From Acidimicrobiales bacterium (GTDB lineage: Bacteria; Actinomycetota; Acidimicrobiia; Acidimicrobiales; SHLQ01), in assembly GCA_020628865.1 (NCBI GenBank), contig JAHDEJ010000042.1, positions 1 to 38,277 on the forward strand: a DNA stretch of 38,277 nucleotides. The letters run 5' to 3'. The notes beneath the pieces were generated by a model. The model saw only the letters and a list, made by a program, of their open reading frames with translations. It was not told where the DNA came from and made no database searches. The first letter of the stretch is position 1, and each line of letters starts with the position of its first letter. Made by a program: the position numbers and the translations under genes. Of the stretch, positions 32,349 to 38,277 are shown in pieces.

Positions 32349-33755
32349 TCAGGCCACGAAGAGTTGATGGATGACGCCCACCGCTGCGGCGGCGAGCACG
32401 ACACGAAGCGTCGGGACCCGGAAGCGGAAGACGGCGACGGCCGAGGCGACGGCGATCGCCAACCCGGCGACGTTGAGCGAAGCGAGCTCGGGTTGGTAGA
32501 GGACCGCGCCGTAGCCGCGTCGCTCCTGAACCGTGTCGAAGAGGGTGAACAGTGCGAACCAGATGGCGAGGTTGAGCACGACACCGACGACGGCGGCAGT
32601 GACGGTGGAGAGCGCTGAGGTCAGGGCGGGCCGACCCCGGAGGTGCTCGATGAACGGTGCCCCCAGGAAGATCCAGAGAAACGAGGGCACGAACGTGACC
32701 CAGGTGGCGATGACGGCACCGGCTGCGCCGGCCTGGAGTGGGCTGAGCGATCCCGGCGACCGGTAGGGCCCCATGAAGCCGACGAACTGCACGACCTGGA
32801 TGAGCGGGCCCGGCGTGGTCTCGGCCATGCCGAGGCCGCTGATCATCTCGCCGGGTTCGAGCCAGCCGAACGTGTTGACCGCCTCCTGGGAGATGTAGGC
32901 CAGCACGGAGTAGGCGCCGCCGAAGGTGAGTACGGCGGCGGTCGAGAAGAACCACGCCACGTCCACGAACACCGAGCTTCCGCCGACCGCACCGACGAGG
33001 AGGAGCACCGGGCCGAACCAGAGCACGAGCCCGGTTCCCAGAACCCGAACGGCCCGAGGGAGCGACGGGCGGCCGAGGGTGAGCGCCCCGTCGCCGACGA
33101 GCACGTCCGGGTCGTCCTCGACCGCAGACTCGTCGTGCCCCTGGATCAGGTTGAACGACGCAGGAGCGAGGCGGCTGCCGAGCAGCCCGATGGCGGCAGC
33201 CACTGCGACGATGAGCGGGAACGGCACTTCGAACACGAAGATGCCGAGGAACGAGGCGGCCGCGATGGTGAACATCGGAACGTTGCGGATGACGCGGCGA
33301 CCGATGCGCAGCACGGCGCTGGCCACGACGGCGATGACGGCGGCCGAGATGCCGAAGAACAGGCCGGTCACCCAGGTGAGGTCGCCGTAGGCGGCGAACA
33401 GGATGCTCAGCGCCATGATCGAGAGGAAGCCGGGGAGGATGAACATCGCTCCGGCGAAGAGACCGCCGCGGGGTCCGCGCAGGAGCCAGCCGAGGTAGGT
33501 GGCGAGCTGTTGGGCCTCGGGGCCGGGCAGCAGCATGCAGTAGTTGAGCGCGTGCAGGAACCGCCGTTCGCCGATCCACTTGCGTCGGACCACGATCTCG
33601 TCGTGCATGACGGCGATCTGGCCGGCGGGTCCGCCGAAGCTGTTCGCGGCCACGGTCGTCCAGGCCGCCACCCAGTCCGCTCGGGAGATCGTGGCGCCCG
33701 GCCAAGCGTCGTCGTGCGACTGGGAGGGTTCACTTTGTAACCGTGGTTTCACCAT
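32349..33755 (-). CDS. chrA: Chromate transporter ChrA
   Basis: This CHR-family permease of 468 residues has two homologous halves joined by an acidic linker (HDESAVEDDPDVLVG). The signature occurs in both halves: NSFGGPAGQIAVMHDE with LLPGPEAQQLATYLGW, and LTFGGAYSVLAYI with AETTPGPLIQVVQFVGF. About ten to twelve membrane segments are visible. It exports chromate, driven by the proton gradient. The ATG at 33755 lies inside the palindromic operator region. A second ATG at 33782 overlaps the opposite-strand chrB start and is less likely. It is divergent from the chrB genes and followed by the phosphatase-like gene. Confidence 0.93.
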   Translation of the reverse strand: MVKPRLQSEPSQSHDDAWPGATISRADWVAAWTTVAANSFGGPAGQIAVMHDEIVVRRKWIGERRFLHALNYCMLLPGPEAQQLATYLGWLLRGPRGGLFAGAMFILPGFLSIMALSILFAAYGDLTWVTGLFFGISAAVIAVVASAVLRIGRRVIRNVPMFTIAAASFLGIFVFEVPFPLIVAVAAAIGLLGSRLAPASFNLIQGHDESAVEDDPDVLVGDGALTLGRPSLPRAVRVLGTGLVLWFGPVLLLVGAVGGSSVFVDVAWFFSTAAVLTFGGAYSVLAYISQEAVNTFGWLEPGEMISGLGMAETTPGPLIQVVQFVGFMGPYRSPGSLSPLQAGAAGAVIATWVTFVPSFLWIFLGAPFIEHLRGRPALTSALSTVTAAVVGVVLNLAIWFALFTLFDTVQERRGYGAVLYQPELASLNVAGLAIAVASAVAVFRFRVPTLRVVLAAAAVGVIHQLFVA

Positions 33756-33788
33756 GAGCGGCACGATATACTCTGAAACCATGGTTAC
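33737..33788. promoter_or_regulatory. Divergent chr operator with leaderless promoter
   Basis: The 15-bp arms 33737-33751 and 33774-33788 are reverse complements at 14 of 15 positions, separated by 22 nt. Each arm has its own palindromic core: AACCGTGGTT on the left (nearly perfect) and AACCATGGTT on the right (perfect). The right arm covers the chrB ATG (33781) and the left arm lies over the chrA start region. TATACT (33767-33772) is a good -10 for chrB, ending 8 nt before the ATG, so the chrB mRNA is probably leaderless. A chromate-responsive repressor, most simply the ChrB N-domain protein, could bind both sites. Confidence 0.7.
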
Positions 33789-34266
33789 GCAACCAACACC
33801 GGAATGGGTCCTGCTCAGCTACCGGATCCCTCGCGAACCCTCCACGCCACGCATCGCCGTCTGGAGAAAGCTGAAGGACCTCGGCGTCGCCCAGGTCGGC
33901 GACGGCCTCGTCGCCCTCCCGCACTCCCCGATCACCAAGGAACAACTGGAATGGGTGGCCGCCGCCGTCCTCGAGGCGGACGGTGAAGCCATCGTGTGGA
34001 TCGCCACCCCCACACCGCGGCGCCAACACACGGCGCTCGCCGACCAGCTCATCGCCGCCCGAGCCGAGGAATACGCCGCACTGCTCGACGAAATCGACGC
34101 CACCCCCGACGCCGGGCCGAGGACCTTACAACGCTGGCGACGCGAATGGCGACGCATCGACCGGCGAGACCACTTCCCCGGCGACCAGCGGGACCAGGCG
34201 AAGCTTCGAATCGCCGAGCTCGGCCAGCGTGCAGTCGCCGACGCAGATCAGCAGGCGAAGCGATGA
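33781..34266 (+). CDS. chrB: Chromate resistance protein, ChrB N-terminal domain
   Basis: This 161-residue protein matches the N-terminal part of ChrB (LLSYRIPREPSTPRIAVWRK near the N-terminus, LGVAQVGDGLVALPHS, and a basic helical tail RTLQRWRREWRRIDRRDHF). ChrB is reported as a chromate-sensing regulator of chrA and is usually one protein of about 300 residues. Here the C-terminal part is a separate gene overlapping by 4 nt. The ATG at 33781 sits in the palindrome and just after a -10 element. An in-frame ATG at 33754 is possible but would lie upstream of that -10. The basic tail fits DNA binding. Confidence 0.87.
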   Translation: MVTQPTPEWVLLSYRIPREPSTPRIAVWRKLKDLGVAQVGDGLVALPHSPITKEQLEWVAAAVLEADGEAIVWIATPTPRRQHTALADQLIAARAEEYAALLDEIDATPDAGPRTLQRWRREWRRIDRRDHFPGDQRDQAKLRIAELGQRAVADADQQAKR

Positions 34267-34682
34267 AGTGGGCCACCCGAGCAGGCATTCACGTCGACCG
34301 TGCGGCCTCCGCCTGGCTGATCAGCACCTACATCGACCCCGACGCCGAGTTCGTGTACGTCGACGACCCCGACGATGTCCCCGCCGACGCGACCGCGTTC
34401 GACATGGTCGGCTGCGACCTCAGCCACCACGGCAACGACGTCACGTTCGAGACGATCCTTCGCCGGCACGACCTCACCGATCCAGTCCTGTGGCGCATCG
34501 CCGAGATCGTGCATGAGGCCGACGTCGAGGACGACCGCTTCGACGCACCCGAAGCTTCCGGGCTGGACACGATCATCCGTGCGCTCGGCCGCGACCACGA
34601 CGACGAGGGCGTCCGCGCCGTCACCGCCACGATTCTCACCAGCCTCGAACTCCACCTGCGAGCCGACCTGTTGGACGGCTGA
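34263..34682 (+). CDS. Chromate resistance protein, ChrB C-terminal domain
   Basis: This 139-residue protein matches the C-terminal ChrB domain (WATRAGIHVDRAASAWLISTYIDPDAEFVYV, cited here by its ends: WATRAGIHVDR and FVYVDD). It also has CDLSHHGNDVTFE, with a His-His pair, and AEIVHEADVEDDRF. His, Asp and Cys in these motifs could bind metal or oxyanion. The domain is known both fused to ChrB_N and alone. Its ATG overlaps the preceding stop, so the two halves are co-translated and probably form a complex. It converges with the methyltransferase gene, 3 nt away. Confidence 0.87.
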   Translation: MKWATRAGIHVDRAASAWLISTYIDPDAEFVYVDDPDDVPADATAFDMVGCDLSHHGNDVTFETILRRHDLTDPVLWRIAEIVHEADVEDDRFDAPEASGLDTIIRALGRDHDDEGVRAVTATILTSLELHLRADLLDG

Positions 34683-34685
34683 CCG

Positions 34686-35276
34686 TCAGGAGCGGACTCC
34701 CGAACCCATCAGTGGCTCCATCCGCTGCTCGCCCTCGACCACGGAGAATGCCGTGCGCACCTCCACATCGGTGAGCCCGGCACCAGCGAGCGCATCACGG
34801 ACGTCGTCGCGAGTGAGCCCATGCGGTTCTGCATCGCCGGGGGTCGCTTCCCAATCCCACTGGATGAAGAGACCGCCGGCATCCAGTCGGGAGGCAAGCT
34901 CCCGCGCCACCGCCGGATAGTCGTCCAGGAAGGAACAGACCGACGAGCACACGATGAGGTCCCAAACCTCACCGCCGGACGGCACGGTCAGCGAGGAGTA
35001 CACGTTCGCCCAGCCGAGGCTGTCGCGTTTGCCGTCGAGCACGGCGAGCATGCGCGGCGACAGGTCGACGGCGTGCACCGACGCGGCCTCGTCGACCAGC
35101 TGCTCGGTCAGGAGCCCGGTCCCGCAGCCGAAGTCGAGTACTCGGGCGCCGGCGAGCTCGATCCCGCGGCGTCCCAGATCGGCAAGCAGCGAGGCGTACG
35201 CGGCCCGGGAGTAGCTCCGAGCGACCGGATCGTCGTCCCACCCATCGGCCCAGTCGTCCCAGCTGTCATCGCTCAT
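34686..35276 (-). CDS. Class I SAM-dependent methyltransferase
   Basis: This 196-residue soluble protein has the SAM-binding motif I VLDFGCGTGLLTEQL (46-60), an acidic motif II (VHAVDLSPRML) and a post-I IVCSS segment. The N-terminus is very Asp/Trp-rich (SDDSWDDWADGWDDD), typical of a Methyltransf_11/25 subgroup. The substrate is unknown. The ATG at 35276 has a GAGGCG ribosome-binding site. Upstream codons in the open frame look unrelated. It is divergent from the heliorhodopsin gene, 89 bp away. Confidence 0.87.
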   Translation of the reverse strand: MSDDSWDDWADGWDDDPVARSYSRAAYASLLADLGRRGIELAGARVLDFGCGTGLLTEQLVDEAASVHAVDLSPRMLAVLDGKRDSLGWANVYSSLTVPSGGEVWDLIVCSSVCSFLDDYPAVARELASRLDAGGLFIQWDWEATPGDAEPHGLTRDDVRDALAGAGLTDVEVRTAFSVVEGEQRMEPLMGSGVRS

Positions 35277-35365
35277 CGCCTCATGATCGCACTCCGTCAC
35301 GCAGTCTGCGCAGTGGGCGCCGACTCCATCCACCGAATGAACAGCGTTTCTGCAATGGTGAGGGC

Positions 35366-36175
35366 ATGCATTCGATCGACTTCAGCCGGGAGGTGGTGGA
35401 GCTCTCCGACGAGCGCGCCTCCAGCCTCCGCCGATTCAACCTCATTGCGGCGGCCCTGCACCTCGTCACCGGCGTACTGATGGTCGTCCTCGGCGACACC
35501 GGGTTCACGCTCCCCGTCACCGGCTTCAACATCGGCGGTCCTCCCGGCACGAGCCTGGACAACGGCGTCCTGAACGAGCTCTTCGGCTACCCGCTCGCCG
35601 TTGGCGTCGCCGGGTTCGCCCTGCTGTCGGCGCTGTTCCACGTGCTGATCGCCACCGTGTTGTTCCCGTTCTACAAGAAGGAGCTGCGCCGTGGTCGGAA
35701 CCGCATGCGATGGGTCGAGTACGCGCTGTCGTCGACCCTGATGATCAAGCTCATTGCGATGGTCACCGGCATCACCGACCTGAGCGCCCTCCTCGCCATC
35801 GCCTTCGCCAACATCGCGATGATCCTCTTCGGTTGGATCATGGAGATGGTCAACGCCCCCGAAGACAAGGCCTGGTGGACCCCATTCTGGTTCGGCTGCG
35901 TGGCCGGCATCGGGCCGTGGGTCGCGATCGTCGGCTACCTGGTCGCCAACCTCAGCGTCGACGGCGCCCAGGGTCCGCCCGGATTCGTGTACGGCATCAT
36001 CGTGTCCATCTTCATCTTCTTCAACTGCTTCGCCATCAACCAGTGGCTGCAGTACAAGCAGATCGGCCGCTGGAAGGACTACATCGTCGGCGAACGCACC
36101 TACATCGTGCTCAGCCTCGTGGCGAAGACGCTCCTCGCCTGGCAGATCTTCGCCAACACGCTGATCCCTGCCTGA
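35366..36175 (+). CDS. Heliorhodopsin
   Basis: This 269-residue, seven-transmembrane retinal protein of the heliorhodopsin family has its N-terminus in the cytoplasm, opposite to type-1 rhodopsins. The retinal Schiff-base Lys is K254 in helix 7 (LSLVAKTLLAWQ). The counterion is E118 in helix 3 (RWVEYALSS). The family phrases FWFGCVAGI, FVYGIIVSIFIFFN and GERTYIVLS are all present. The family is known not to pump ions strongly, has a long photocycle, and its physiological role is debated. K128 (LMIKLIA) puts a second Lys in helix 3, where the reference 48C12 protein, as I recall it, has Val. The ATG at 35366 follows a GTGAGGG site. No retinal-biosynthesis gene (carotenoid cleavage oxygenase) is in the window. 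Confidence 0.95.
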   Translation: MHSIDFSREVVELSDERASSLRRFNLIAAALHLVTGVLMVVLGDTGFTLPVTGFNIGGPPGTSLDNGVLNELFGYPLAVGVAGFALLSALFHVLIATVLFPFYKKELRRGRNRMRWVEYALSSTLMIKLIAMVTGITDLSALLAIAFANIAMILFGWIMEMVNAPEDKAWWTPFWFGCVAGIGPWVAIVGYLVANLSVDGAQGPPGFVYGIIVSIFIFFNCFAINQWLQYKQIGRWKDYIVGERTYIVLSLVAKTLLAWQIFANTLIPA

Positions 36176-36219
36176 GGAACCCGAATCTCGGCCCAGAAGG
36201 ACGACATGGCGCTGCGGGT

Positions 36220-36663
36220 CTAGGACGCGATCGCTTCGAGCCAATCGTTGCCCATCGCGTCGAGGAATTCCTCGTCACAAAAGGTCTCAGCGCCATGACA
36301 CGAGAGGACGTAGCGGAGCTCAGGTTCATGGCTCAGCGGATCGCCAATCTCCAGCAGGGGAATGTGTTCACGCAGAGGGACGCACGCCTCGACCGGTTCG
36401 GTGGCCACAGCGATACAGAGCCTGAAGTACGCGTCAGCGCGACCGTCCAGGGTGAAGATGCTGACGCTGTAGACGCCCAGGCGTTTCGTGTGTCCCATCG
36501 GCAACCATCCGTCGGGAAGCGTTTCGATCTGCCAGCCATTCTCGGCCACAGTGGCGAAGAAGTTCTCGCGTTGCGCATCTTCAAAGCTCTCGCCAGAACA
36601 ACCGGCAAGCACCGCGAACAACACCATGAGCAGCGCTCCCCCGAGGCGCTTCGCGGGTCGCAA
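36220..36663 (-). CDS. Small putative lipoprotein
   Basis: From a TTG at 36663 the product is 147 residues with a basic start (RPAKR), a hydrophobic stretch and the lipobox LFAVLAGC, so it is likely lipid-anchored outside the membrane. A GTG at 36720 would give an over-long signal. The mature part is acidic with four Cys (LCIAVATEPVEAC, LSCHGAETFC), suggesting two disulfides. The family is not recognised. It converges with heliorhodopsin (44 nt apart) and is divergent from the DUF222 gene. Confidence 0.6.
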   Translation of the reverse strand: MRPAKRLGGALLMVLFAVLAGCSGESFEDAQRENFFATVAENGWQIETLPDGWLPMGHTKRLGVYSVSIFTLDGRADAYFRLCIAVATEPVEACVPLREHIPLLEIGDPLSHEPELRYVLSCHGAETFCDEEFLDAMGNDWLEAIAS

Positions 36664-36792
36664 AAGCCCGCTTCCCGAGAAGGTGTTCGAAGGAGACGCA
36701 CGCAGAGCAAGGAGTGTCACTCCGCGAATATAGCCGCCGTAAGGGTGTGGCCACGGGGCCACGCGGTCAAGGAAGACTGTCACACCCGAGAG

Positions 36793-36806
36793 GTACATTT
36801 GTTCGT
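36793..36806. promoter_or_regulatory. Degenerate LexA half-box before DUF222 gene
   Basis: GTACATTTGTTCGT lies directly before the ATG at 36807. The right half (GTTCG) matches the LexA consensus GAAC-N4-GTTC, while the left half differs (GTAC). Compared with the perfect box at 6776 it is a weak candidate, but its position relative to a paralogous gene is suggestive. Confidence 0.35.
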
Positions 36807-38132
36807 ATGGAGTCCTTGGTGGAGCGGCCGAAAATGGCGGAGGCAATCAATACGATTGCGGCCGGATTTGCCATGCTCGAACAGGGCGGATTCAACCCAG
36901 CAAACGAGCGGGACGCCATCGTTAGCATCAAGGAATTCGAGTCCATACGACGGGCCGCAGACTCCGCATGCGTCGACTTGATGGCAGAGATCGAGAACGC
37001 TTGTCTCCATCGATCCGATGGCCACGCAACGGCCAAGGCAATGGTGCGCCACCACGCCAGGCTGTCCGGCGGCGAAGCCGCAGCCCGCCAGCGCTCCGTC
37101 CGAGTCTCGGCCAGCTGTCCCGAGATCGCCGAGGCGTACCGAGCTGGCCAGCTCGGCACCGACCAGATCCGTCAGCTCGGCAGGATTCACGCCAATCCTC
37201 GGACCCGGTCGCGGATGGTCGAGCGCCAAGGCTGGTTCCTCGACAAGGCCCGTCTCGACTACGACGACTTCGCCGAACGCACGAACCAGTGGGTGCGTCT
37301 GACCGACGAAGACGGTCCCACACCGCCGAACGAACGCGCCCACGAGGATCGCAACGTCCGTTTCACGCAAGAGTTCGACACGACCTGGAACATGATCGGC
37401 CAATTCGCGTCCGGGCAGGGGTTTAAAGTCCACGAAGTGTTCGAGCACTACCTCCGTGCAGAGACGCTGGCCGACTGGGAGAAGGCTCGGGCCGAACACG
37501 GCGACGCGGCCACGGCCGACGACCTCCCCCGAGCGATCCAACAGCGTCGGGCCGACGCGTTCGCCCAGATCTTCATCGATGCGGCAGCCAACCCAAACAG
37601 TGCGGTGCCGGCCGACTTCGTGCACCACATCTTCTGGGATGCTGACACCTTCGAAGAGATGGCCAACCGTTTCCTTCACGATGCGCTCGACGAAAACACA
37701 GAGGATCAGGAATCGTTCGAGCCCACGGCGCTCGACCCCGACACAACGGTCTGTCGATCACTCGACGGTGTTCGCCTCGACCCGACGGAGGCGTTCTCCA
37801 CCACGCTGGTAGCCAAGATCCGGCGGGTGCTGATTGATGCGCGGTCCACCGTCGTCGACCTCGGGGTCGCCCGTTTCTTCACCGGCAACGCTCGTCACGC
37901 AGTGAAGATCGCATCAACCACGTGCGTATGGCCCGGCTGCCTCACGCCCTCTTCAGCGTGCGAAGCCGATCATCTCGACGAACACGGCCAAGGCGGTAGA
38001 ACCAACCCCGGAAACGGGGCGCCACTCTGTGGCAAGCACAGCCGTTGGAAACAGAAGGGGTTCACCGTTTGGCGAGACCCTGCCGGCCAGTGGCATACCG
38101 TCCGCCCCGACGGAACGGAAATTCCGGCCTGA
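36807..38132 (+). CDS. DUF222 / HNH endonuclease domain protein
   Basis: This 441-residue, intact member of the 13E12/DUF222 family has DUF222 at about residues 10-300 (RRAADSACVDLMAEIENA, then SASCPEIAEAYRAGQLGTDQ, then WVRLTDEDGPTP and QRRADAFAQIFIDAA). A C-terminal HNH nuclease domain follows, with CVWPGC, a Cys-x4-DH (EADHLDEHGQGG) and PLCGKHSRWKQ, a likely zinc-bound HNH site. It is a paralogue of the frameshifted gene at 6804. The family is repeated in many actinobacterial genomes, and in mycobacteria some copies are DNA-damage inducible. The exact role is unknown. The ATG at 36807 begins the conserved N-terminus. Confidence 0.9.
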   Translation: MESLVERPKMAEAINTIAAGFAMLEQGGFNPANERDAIVSIKEFESIRRAADSACVDLMAEIENACLHRSDGHATAKAMVRHHARLSGGEAAARQRSVRVSASCPEIAEAYRAGQLGTDQIRQLGRIHANPRTRSRMVERQGWFLDKARLDYDDFAERTNQWVRLTDEDGPTPPNERAHEDRNVRFTQEFDTTWNMIGQFASGQGFKVHEVFEHYLRAETLADWEKARAEHGDAATADDLPRAIQQRRADAFAQIFIDAAANPNSAVPADFVHHIFWDADTFEEMANRFLHDALDENTEDQESFEPTALDPDTTVCRSLDGVRLDPTEAFSTTLVAKIRRVLIDARSTVVDLGVARFFTGNARHAVKIASTTCVWPGCLTPSSACEADHLDEHGQGGRTNPGNGAPLCGKHSRWKQKGFTVWRDPAGQWHTVRPDGTEIPA

Positions 38133-38141
38133 ACAGGCCGG
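38124..38141 (+). terminator. Possible terminator hairpin
   Basis: The 7-bp perfect arms CCGGCCT (38124-38130) and AGGCCGG (38135-38141) have a 4-nt loop and overlap the DUF222 stop codon. No T-tract follows, so the role is uncertain. Confidence 0.35.
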
Positions 38142-38194
38142 CCAGATCGAACGGTGACGCCCGGGCGATGCGTCAGGTGTTTCAGACCGGCTCG

Positions 38195-38277
38195 TCAGAT
38201 CGCGACACGCGTGAGGTCGTCTCCGATGATGATCTCGCCGTCGTAGTGGGCGGCTGCCACGGCGACCCATTCCGGAT
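38195..38277 (-). CDS. 3' end of an unidentified gene (partial)
   Basis: The minus strand reads 26 residues from the window edge to a TGA (38195-38197), beginning PEWVAVAAAHYDGEIIIGDD and ending VAI. The amino-acid composition and codon usage look coding, and the other minus-strand frame is Arg-rich shadow. It is too short to name. The start is outside the window, and it converges with the DUF222 gene. Confidence 0.5.
   Translation of the reverse strand, partial: PEWVAVAAAHYDGEIIIGDDLTRVAI

Noticed and set aside
1-38277. CRISPR array, rRNA operon, complete insertion sequence
   Set aside because: No regularly spaced direct repeats, rRNA sequence or transposase reading frame was seen on either strand.

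Overview
The window is a high-GC actinobacterial chromosome segment. It most resembles an aquatic member of Acidimicrobiia (Ilumatobacter-like), but that placement is inferred from gene content and no marker gene is present. Supporting content includes a nickel superoxide dismutase with its maturation protease, a heliorhodopsin, DUF222/HNH ('13E12') genes, a SARP/BTAD regulator, Thr-rich linkers in envelope proteins and many 4-bp ATGA/GTGA gene overlaps.

Layout. 1-2.1 kb: the edge of a decayed mobile element. It has an unrecognised ORF, a 17-bp inverted repeat and a 5'-truncated large serine recombinase with an in-frame stop, running into the 3' end of tRNA-Ser(CGA). 2.1-8.8 kb: a GNAT/M20 peptidase pair, a cupin plus an alpha/beta-hydrolase-SARP fusion, two small unknown genes, an SOS-box-controlled but frameshifted DUF222-HNH gene, and an iodotyrosine-deiodinase-like nitroreductase. 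8.9-12.8 kb: sodN, a hipBA module transcribed the other way, then sodX coupled to a zinc-peptidase lipoprotein. 12.8-15.0 kb: a Thr-rich membrane protein, tadA, an arylamine N-acetyltransferase and tRNA-Ser(GGA).

15.0-22.8 kb is the most interesting part, a signalling island. A cyclic-nucleotide-binding-domain protein is divergent from an operon encoding a receiver / LuxR-like HTH / class III cyclase fusion and two paralogous membrane histidine kinases. The kinases are complementary: the first keeps the phospho-accepting His but has lost its ATP-binding boxes. The second keeps the N and D boxes but has Asp-Ser where His-Asp should be. Two response regulators, one a lone receiver and one NarL-type, converge on the operon. 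I read this as a putative obligate heteromeric kinase feeding a cyclic-nucleotide output. The second kinase gene carries a 1-nt frameshift close to its end.

22.9-31.9 kb: a 2OG-Fe(II) oxygenase, a large modular secreted protein, an HDOD protein, and an AAA+/TPR/membrane-TPR cluster. 31.9-34.7 kb: a chromate-resistance locus (chrA with a phosphatase-like gene, divergent from a split chrB) with two palindromic sites over the start codons. 34.7-38.3 kb: a methyltransferase, a heliorhodopsin, a small lipoprotein, an intact DUF222-HNH gene, and the 3' end of an unidentified gene. No CRISPR array, rRNA operon or complete insertion sequence was seen.
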